Source: Bacteroidales bacterium UBA1223
GTDB taxonomy: Bacteria; Bacteroidota; Bacteroidia; Bacteroidales; P3
Length of the DNA stretch: 9,031 nucleotides
Direction of reading: 5' to 3'
Assembly (NCBI GenBank): GCA_002309155.1
Contig: DBXB01000012.1
Span: forward strand, 25,360 to 34,390
The notes beneath the pieces were generated by a model. That model searched no databases, had not been told where the DNA came from, and saw only the letters and a program-made list of their open reading frames with translations. A program made the position numbers and the translations under genes. Shown one piece after another: positions 1-4,721 of the stretch (within the stretch, counting starts at the first letter, position 1; every line of letters begins with the position of its first letter).

Positions 1-477
1 GCCGACTATCTGAGCGCAAAAGGCGACGGCTTCAAGATAAAATGGCCTAACGACATCTATGTCGGCGACAGAAAAATATGCGGAATCCTTACCACATGCA
101 ACATCAAGTCGGACCACATAGCCGAGGCAATCTGTGGCATCGGACTGAATGTCAACCAAGAGGTCTTCCCAGACTGGGTACCGAACCCCACATCATTGAA
201 GATAGTCACACATAGGGACCACAACACTGACGAGGTGCTGTCGACGGCACTCGCCAACATCGAGTCGCAATATCGACTATTGTCGGAAGATTACGACAGC
301 ATCGAGGCATATTATCTAAACCTGATGTATCAGAGAGGGGAAAGACATAAATACGATTATCGTGGCGAAATCATCGAAGCCACAATCGAAACTGTAAACC
401 GATACGGTCATCTACAATTGCGTACTGCAGACGGGACATTTATCAGCTGTGATATAAAAGAGATACGATTCTTATAA
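1..477 (+). CDS. birA: Biotin--[acetyl-CoA-carboxylase] ligase, C-terminal part (5' end outside window)
   Basis: The enzyme activates biotin to biotinyl-5'-AMP and transfers it to the lysine of biotin carboxyl carrier domains such as that of acetyl-CoA carboxylase; it acts in the cytoplasm. The frame is open from base 1 and ends with TAA at 475-477, so 158 codons are visible and the N-terminal portion is missing. Local residues 14-18 read KWPND and residues 23-30 read DRKICGIL; these match the BirA catalytic core, and Lys25 corresponds to the biotin/adenylate-contacting lysine of the family. Residues 46-51 (GIGLNV) are a second signature strand. Residues from about 117 onward (YRGEIIEATIETV, then a short beta-rich tail) fit the small SH3-like C-terminal domain. 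Whether a DNA-binding repressor domain is present upstream cannot be seen. It is convergent with the lipoprotein gene that follows; the decamer repeat starts 3 bp after the stop. Confidence 0.95.
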   Translation, partial: ADYLSAKGDGFKIKWPNDIYVGDRKICGILTTCNIKSDHIAEAICGIGLNVNQEVFPDWVPNPTSLKIVTHRDHNTDEVLSTALANIESQYRLLSEDYDSIEAYYLNLMYQRGERHKYDYRGEIIEATIETVNRYGHLQLRTADGTFISCDIKEIRFL

Positions 478-480
478 TGA

Positions 481-555
481 GGGGGAGTTAAGGGAAGTTA
501 AGGGAAGTTAAGGGAAGTTAAGGGGAGTTAAGGGGAGTTAAAGGGAGTTAAGGGA
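481..555 (+). repeat. Decamer tandem array AGGGRAGTTA, 7 units plus a partial unit
   Basis: Seven exact-length 10-bp units run from 481 to 550, then AGGGA (551-555) begins the conserved AGGGACAATACA block. Units vary only at the G/A positions before AGTTA. The G runs of three or more are separated by the 7-nt spacer AAGTTAA, so the plus strand meets the common G3+N1-7 pattern for a potential G-quadruplex; this is a pattern match only. Confidence 0.9.
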
Positions 556-573
556 CAATACATATTATTTGTA

Positions 574-606
574 ACCGGTGACCAGTGATACGATCGGGTC
601 ACCGGT
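574..606 (+). other. Hairpin in composite repeat copy 1
   Basis: The arm ACCGGTGACC (574-583) is perfectly complementary to GGTCACCGGT (597-606), with the 13-nt loop AGTGATACGATCG between them. It lies about 100 bp after the birA stop. No T-run follows the 3' arm directly (the first T-rich stretch starts near 631), so it is not a textbook intrinsic terminator, although it may mark the birA mRNA end. A second GGGTCAC at 616-622 could compete for pairing. Confidence 0.7.
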
Positions 607-676
607 CACAGCTCACGGGTCACGATTACTTCTTTTTACTTCCCATTGTTTTACTTTATTTTTCAATCGTGACTAA

Positions 677-1516
677 TCAGAGTTTCTCGAAAGAATCCTT
701 AATTCCCTCATCATAAGGCAGCACGGCATCGATGGCATTGTAACCTGGGTTATAGTAGAAATAGCTGCCATTGGTGCCTTTCTTGCGACACACATATTCC
801 ACCAAAATCTTCTCAGCATATAGTATAGCACACGAAGAGCCCAGTCTTCGTGCGACACGATATGCGTCATTAGTGTTGATGCGTTCAAAATCAGTCTTCA
901 GCGTCGCCTTGTCTCCCTTAATAGAGGTCACCGTTCCACGGAAACTGTCAGCAATCTCGTCATTCTTGTAGTATACCGACGAGGAGGTATCGACAGCATC
1001 GAGTTTCATCCACACATGAGTGGCGAAATGCCTGAGGTCGTAGTCATAAGAATAATAGACCCCTTTCTTAGTCTGAAATCCGCTTCTGGAAGGTTGCAGA
1101 AACTCCTCAGCCTCAAGCTGGACAAAATTGACGATGAAATGGTTGTCGTCGGCGACCGGCAGATCGGCAGGGTTATCAACCAAGACAATTGGGACACGAA
1201 GACGACTAAGAGTAAAAAGAAAAGCGTTGGAAAACTGAGAGATAAAGATACTGTCGTTAATCCTGTTCAGTATAGAAGTCTTGGAGGCTATAACAGAATC
1301 CTGCCAACTCTCAGGCATATAAGGCAGGTAAGCGATCTCGTCAAGCGAGCTGTTTGTATGGATCAGCGATGTCGGGAGACATACATATATCTGTTCCGTA
1401 GCGTCACTTTTATTACGTTCAAACTTGCTGATAAAGGAGCGGGCATAATGGTAGTCGGTCGAGCAACCCGTCATAATGAATAAGACAACGACAAGAACAG
1501 GTAGTATTTTTTTCAT
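677..1516 (-). CDS. Predicted lipoprotein of unknown function
   Basis: This 279-residue protein begins with a typical lipoprotein signal: two lysines, a hydrophobic stretch (residues 4-15) and the lipobox MTGC with Cys18 as the predicted lipidated residue. After Cys18 the sequence STDYHY shows no clear acidic surface-export signal, so inner leaflet or periplasmic placement of the outer membrane lipoprotein is as likely as surface display. The rest is a soluble mixed alpha/beta sequence with many aromatic residues; I do not recognise the family. Stretches such as HFIVNFVQLEAEEF (near 125-140) and HVWMKLDAVD look like adjacent beta strands, and a helix with YRVARRLGSSCAILYAEKILVEYV lies near the C-terminus. 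It is convergent with birA and divergent from the yitT-like gene. ATG at 1514-1516 is chosen because it gives a complete signal peptide. No convincing TAnnTTTG promoter is visible upstream; the space is taken by tandem heptamers starting 9 nt before the ATG. Confidence 0.88.
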   Translation of the reverse strand: MKKILPVLVVVLFIMTGCSTDYHYARSFISKFERNKSDATEQIYVCLPTSLIHTNSSLDEIAYLPYMPESWQDSVIASKTSILNRINDSIFISQFSNAFLFTLSRLRVPIVLVDNPADLPVADDNHFIVNFVQLEAEEFLQPSRSGFQTKKGVYYSYDYDLRHFATHVWMKLDAVDTSSSVYYKNDEIADSFRGTVTSIKGDKATLKTDFERINTNDAYRVARRLGSSCAILYAEKILVEYVCRKKGTNGSYFYYNPGYNAIDAVLPYDEGIKDSFEKL

Positions 1517-1525
1517 AAAGAATAA

Positions 1526-1602
1526 AGGTTACAGGTTAGAGTTTAAAGGTTAAAGGGATGATGTATGAGGGATGATGGATGATGGATGATGGATGATGGA
1601 TG
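1526..1602 (-). repeat. Heptamer-periodic tandem tract, 11 units, in the lipoprotein gene leader
   Basis: Read on the plus strand, eleven 7-bp units follow one another without phase break: AGGTTAC, AGGTTAG, AGTTTAA, AGGTTAA, AGGGATG, ATGTATG, AGGGATG, then four times ATGGATG. The tract begins 9 nt upstream of the ATG of the minus-strand lipoprotein gene. It therefore lies in the leader or promoter of that gene. The four identical units at the distal end suggest recent expansion by slippage. Confidence 0.85.
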
Positions 1603-1626
1603 AGTTAAAGTTATAGTTAAAGTTAA
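1603..1626. repeat. Hexamer tandem repeat AGTTAA, 4 units
   Basis: AGTTAA, AGTTAT, AGTTAA, AGTTAA follow directly on the heptamer tract with no gap. The AGTTAA core is also found inside the decamer unit of the composite repeat, so the two may share an origin. No function is visible. Confidence 0.75.
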
Positions 1627-1701
1627 GATTAAACGAAGTTACGGTTGTTTTATTGTGGTGTGATAAACGGTAGTAAAAACAAGTATATAAAGAGAGTAAG
1701 T

Positions 1702-1767
1702 ATTATTCGTCACTTAGGTCACATGGTCACTGGTCACAATGAAAATGTATTGTCCCTTAACTCCCCT
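1702..1767 (-). repeat. Composite intergenic repeat, copy 3 (partial, inverted)
   Basis: Read on the minus strand from 1767 it gives one decamer unit (1767-1758), AGGGACAATACA (1757-1746), then TTGTGACC, AGTGACC, ATGTGACC and AGTGACGAATAA. This matches the order of the plus copies, but the second half (GGTCAC-type arm) is missing, so this copy has no equivalent hairpin. It sits in the divergent region between the lipoprotein gene and the yitT-like gene, pointing toward the former. Confidence 0.7.
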
Positions 1768-1852
1768 TTGCCGAAGACTGCGTGGTACGCCTGCCGAACT
1801 TGATGAGGCAACACCATAAAAAATAAAATAAAATACAGTGAGCAACTTCTCC

Positions 1853-1882
1853 TAACTCCCCTTAACTTCCCTTAACTCCCTA
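1853..1882 (-). repeat. Decamer array, 3 units, inverted
   Basis: TAACTCCCCT, TAACTTCCCT and TAACTCCCTA are the reverse complement of the AGGGRAGTTA decamers. They are separated from the single decamer of copy 3 by 85 bp (1768-1852) that is not repetitive, as if the array had been interrupted. The -33 box of the next gene begins 31 bp after its right end. Confidence 0.75.
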
Positions 1883-1913
1883 TTTAATCCCCGAGACTTG
1901 AGTTAATATTTAT

Positions 1914-1944
1914 TTTGAGAATCAACTATTATATAGTAAATTTG
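1914..1944 (+). promoter_or_regulatory. Bacteroidota-type promoter for the 2006-7483 gene block
   Basis: TTTG at 1914-1917 (-33) and TAAATTTG at 1937-1944 (-7, exact fit to TAnnTTTG) are separated by 19 bp, the ideal spacing for the primary sigma factor of this phylum. Transcription would start near 1951, giving a leader of roughly 55 nt before the ATG at 2006. The remainder of the 489-bp intergenic region holds the tandem repeats listed separately. Confidence 0.8.
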
Positions 1945-2005
1945 CAAATCTAATCAATGAAAAAAAACACATCGTATAACTTTTATAATAAAATAGATAA
2001 CCGCA

Positions 2006-2953
2006 ATGTCAACAAAGAAAGTAGACCCCAAAAAAGAAATTATCGCCTATTTATTGGTGGCACTGGGCAGCTTGCTGTTTGCAGTGGCAGATGTAATGTT
2101 TGTAAACCCATACCACCTTGCACCAGGAGGCGTTTACGGTCTTGCCAACGTATTCAACGCATTATGGGGTTGGAAGATATCCCTTGCTGGTATCTGTATG
2201 GACATACCTCTCCTACTCATCGGCACCTTGATTCTAGGGCCCCGCTTTGGAATTAAAACTATAGTATCAGTAATACTCATCCCCATCTTCACCTATATAT
2301 TAGAGACCACCTGGGGATACAAACCACTCATCTTTGACGGTTCATTCATGGATGCCGCCACTTCCACCTCCCTCTCGTTTATGGATGGCGACAAAGAGGT
2401 ATTCTTTGTGCCCGACTTCTTCCTCAACACCGTCGTATCCGGCATCATTTATGGTGTCGCCATCGGTGTCATCTTCCGTGCTGGAGCCACCTCGGGAGGT
2501 AGCGACATAATCTCAATGATTATCCATAAATATACCAAGATATCCCTCGGAGTGCTGGTGCTGATTGTCGACAGTTGCATATCGCTGACCACACTCCTCA
2601 TTGGCAACATCCGTCTCCCGATATACTCGATGATTCTCATTTTCATTGAGAGCAAGTTGATAGACATTATAGTTGAAGGAGTCACGACCTACAAGACCGT
2701 ATTTATCATTACCGACAAACTCGACGAGGTGAAATCGTTCATCCTCAACGATCTGGAGCGTGGAGGTACCTGCTTCCCTGGCATCGGACTCTATCAGGGA
2801 CAGGAGCGTCGTATGATATATGTCACCCTTGACCGTTCTGACCTAGTGAAACTCAAATCCAACCTACGGACTTTGGATCCCAACGCCTTCGTCAATGTTA
2901 TCGAGAGTTCCGAGATTATGGGATATGGATTCAAGGCTCTTCCTGAAGAATAA
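2006..2953 (+). CDS. YitT-family membrane protein with C-terminal DUF2179 domain
   Basis: This is a 315-residue integral inner-membrane protein of the YitT (DUF161) family, a widespread group without an established biochemical role. Hydrophobic segments cover roughly residues 13-30, 45-75, 80-95, 130-155 and 165-215. The family signature is visible in the first segments (VNPYHLAPGGVYGLANV, near 28-45) and at residues 158-167 (RAGATSGGSD). From about residue 223 (VEGVTTYKTVFIITDK to GYGFK) the sequence is a soluble alpha/beta domain matching DUF2179, with GGTCFPGIGLYQGQERRMIYVTLDRSD as its most recognisable part. Length and domain order are normal for the family. ATG at 2006 is the first usable start, because an in-frame TAG lies at 1994-1996. 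It is the first gene behind the promoter at 1914-1944, and the glycosyltransferase starts 26 bp after its stop. A transporter role is often assumed but not shown by the sequence. Confidence 0.92.
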   Translation: MSTKKVDPKKEIIAYLLVALGSLLFAVADVMFVNPYHLAPGGVYGLANVFNALWGWKISLAGICMDIPLLLIGTLILGPRFGIKTIVSVILIPIFTYILETTWGYKPLIFDGSFMDAATSTSLSFMDGDKEVFFVPDFFLNTVVSGIIYGVAIGVIFRAGATSGGSDIISMIIHKYTKISLGVLVLIVDSCISLTTLLIGNIRLPIYSMILIFIESKLIDIIVEGVTTYKTVFIITDKLDEVKSFILNDLERGGTCFPGIGLYQGQERRMIYVTLDRSDLVKLKSNLRTLDPNAFVNVIESSEIMGYGFKALPEE

Positions 2954-2979
2954 GAAACTGTTTTGAACTCTCCTTCCGC

Positions 2980-4182
2980 ATGAAAATTCTCCAGCTTTGT
3001 TACAAGCCCCCTTTCCCTCCCGTTGACGGAGGCACACTGGCGATGAACAGTGTCACACAGGGGTTGCTTGCGGCTGGCAACGAAGTCAAAGTCCTCACAG
3101 TATGGAGCGACAAGCACCCCATGAGGATTAACCAGAATCATGCAGAATACATAGAGAAGACACGATGTGAGGGAGTCTATATAGACCTGGCAATACACCC
3201 CATCGACGCACTCATAGCGTTACTCTGCGGAGAATCGTATAATGTGAAGAGGTTTGTCAACCGAGAGTTTGACGCCAAACTTCAGGAAGTGTTGAAGAGC
3301 GAAGACTTTGACATAGTCCAATTCGAGAGCATCTTCATGGCTCCCTATCTAAGCACCGTCAGACGTCTCAGCAACGCCCGCACAGTACTTAGAGCCCATA
3401 ATGTGGAGCATCATATTTGGCGCCAATCGGCATTGTCGACAAAGAATCCATTAAAGCGGTGGTACCTTAAGAAACTGGCATTAGCACTGCGACACTACGA
3501 ACTGGAGGAAATCAATAAATTTGACGGAATAGCCTGCATCAGTCCCTCTGACGTGACCGTCTTCAAAAACGAGGGATGTCGCAGACCATTGACATCCATA
3601 CCCTTCGGCATTGACATCAAGCCATCTACAGACGATACAGTCGAGCCGATGTCGCTGTTTCATATAGGTTCTATGGATTGGACCCCCAACCAGGAAGGGG
3701 TACGGTGGTTCCTACGCGAAGTCTGGCCTATAGTACACAAAGAGAATCCCAACGTCAAACTCTACCTTGCCGGACGACGGATGCCCGAAGACATCCTTAA
3801 CCTCCACGAAGAGAGCGTTGTGGTGCTGGGTGAAGTCGACGACGCAACACAATTCATGTCGAGCAAGCAGATAAACATAGTCCCCCTACTTAACGGCAGT
3901 GGGATAAGAATAAAGATTCTTGAAGCCATGTCGCTGGGCAAAGTGGTCATAAGCACCTCTATCGGAGCGTCAGGCATAGATTTCACCGACGGCGAAGAGT
4001 TGTTTATTGCCGACACCCCCCGTCAGTTTGCAGACCGTATTATAGAATGTGTTGGCAACATTAATCTCTGCAACGAAGTTGGAGCCAAGGCGAAAAAACT
4101 CATCTCAGAGAAATACGCCAACGGCATCACCACACAGCGTTTTATCGATTTTTACAATAAAATCAGCCTGACGTCGTTATAA
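2980..4182 (+). CDS. GT4-family (GT-B fold) glycosyltransferase
   Basis: This 400-residue retaining glycosyltransferase probably moves a sugar from an activated nucleotide sugar to a glycan or lipid-linked acceptor on the cytoplasmic face of the inner membrane. The N-terminal Rossmann half starts MKILQLCYKPPFPPVDGG, followed by LLAAGNEVKVLT, a typical GT4 opening with a glycine-rich acceptor-side loop. Residues 138-144 (RAHNVEH) are a motif common in this subgroup. The C-terminal half contains FHIGSMDWTPNQEGVRWF (near 227-244) and the donor-site signature at residues 305-317 (NGSGIRIKILEAM), where Glu315 is the conserved glutamate, followed by LGKVVISTSIGASGI. No membrane segment or signal peptide is seen. 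Donor and acceptor cannot be read from the sequence, and there are no other polysaccharide genes in the window. The secreted-protein gene starts 14 bp downstream, so co-transcription with its neighbours is likely. Confidence 0.92.
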   Translation: MKILQLCYKPPFPPVDGGTLAMNSVTQGLLAAGNEVKVLTVWSDKHPMRINQNHAEYIEKTRCEGVYIDLAIHPIDALIALLCGESYNVKRFVNREFDAKLQEVLKSEDFDIVQFESIFMAPYLSTVRRLSNARTVLRAHNVEHHIWRQSALSTKNPLKRWYLKKLALALRHYELEEINKFDGIACISPSDVTVFKNEGCRRPLTSIPFGIDIKPSTDDTVEPMSLFHIGSMDWTPNQEGVRWFLREVWPIVHKENPNVKLYLAGRRMPEDILNLHEESVVVLGEVDDATQFMSSKQINIVPLLNGSGIRIKILEAMSLGKVVISTSIGASGIDFTDGEELFIADTPRQFADRIIECVGNINLCNEVGAKAKKLISEKYANGITTQRFIDFYNKISLTSL

Positions 4183-4196
4183 GGAAAAACATTGTC

Positions 4197-4721
4197 ATGA
4201 AATATATAAGGAATATAGCAATCCTACTCCTATTGTTCTGGTCCGCCACCACTACGGCTCAGATCCGAATACCTGAGACAAATGTGAGTTTTTCGTTTCC
4301 ACACAACGGATGGAAATACCTTCAGACCAATAAAGTAAACGAGAACACTACTGTATACCTATACTCCTACTCCAAAGACTATGTTATCGACGGACAGGGT
4401 GACACCGTGATACCATTCATGCGTATCTATGTCCGCAAGAACTATAACGGCACGGTATACGACATGGCATACAACCGTTACATGAACCAGCCATTCCAAT
4501 CACTCGACGAACACATACACGACAACGGAAGTCTTGAATACCTTGGAGCATACGCCAACGAAGAGGAGAAGAAAGATTGCGAATTCAGGATGCTTTACCT
4601 GAAAGACAAGAGCAACCTACTTGAGATAAGGCTTGAGACCGTTATTGACAGGTTTGACGACTTTGACGAAGAGTTCAAAACCATACTCAAATCCATAAAA
4701 ACGACAAACAGCAGTCGATGA
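4197..4721 (+). CDS. Secreted protein of unknown function
   Basis: This 174-residue protein has a clear signal peptide: positively charged start, hydrophobic core (residues 7-15), and probable signal peptidase I cleavage after TTA at residue 21, before Gln22. There is no lipobox cysteine. The mature part opens with IPETNVSFSFPHNGWKYLQTNKV, then alternating hydrophobic residues through IPFMRIYVRKN, and ends with YLKDKSNLLEIRLETVIDRFDDFDEEFKTILKSIK. This pattern (beta strands, a central amphipathic part, last strand plus C-terminal helix) recalls the Mog1/PsbP-like fold of small exported proteins; that is an impression from pattern, not a firm family assignment. AAGGA at 4181-4185 lies 11 nt before the ATG and may help initiation. 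Its stop codon overlaps the start of the next gene in ATGA (4718-4721), which suggests coupled translation and a functional partnership. Confidence 0.85.
   Translation: MKYIRNIAILLLLFWSATTTAQIRIPETNVSFSFPHNGWKYLQTNKVNENTTVYLYSYSKDYVIDGQGDTVIPFMRIYVRKNYNGTVYDMAYNRYMNQPFQSLDEHIHDNGSLEYLGAYANEEEKKDCEFRMLYLKDKSNLLEIRLETVIDRFDDFDEEFKTILKSIKTTNSSR

Larger units (their letters stand above)
481..652 (+). repeat. Composite intergenic repeat, copy 1
   Basis: This is the fullest of three related copies in the window. In order it contains seven decamer units (481-550), AGGGACAATACA (551-562), a hairpin of GTGACC-type sequence (574-606), further GGTCAC units, CACGATTA (621-628) and TACTTCCCATTGTTTT (637-652). 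The same blocks in the same order occur at 7490-7635, and part of them at 1702-1767 in reverse orientation. It fills almost the whole gap between the convergent birA and lipoprotein genes. No protein of useful length is encoded in it. Function is unknown; a transcription or mRNA-end role is possible because both plus copies directly follow the stop codon of a gene. Confidence 0.8.

Noticed and set aside
481..555. CRISPR array
   Set aside because: Units are contiguous 10-mers without spacers of a regular length, and no cas gene is near.
574..606. Intrinsic terminator after birA
   Set aside because: The stem is good but no U-run follows the 3' arm and the loop is long (13 nt), so it is recorded as a hairpin and not as a terminator.
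1016..1483. 155-codon plus-strand frame opposite the lipoprotein gene
   Set aside because: The minus-strand frame has a complete lipoprotein signal and a coherent protein; the plus frame has neither a recognisable start context nor family features.
1702..1767. Insertion-sequence end
   Set aside because: No transposase, no terminal inverted repeats and no target-site duplication can be seen around the copy.
1957..2256. Open frame starting MKKNTSYNFYN just after the promoter at 1914-1944
   Set aside because: Most of it lies in the wrong frame over the clearly coding YitT-family gene and its sequence there is a frame shadow. A regulatory upstream ORF cannot be excluded but nothing supports it.
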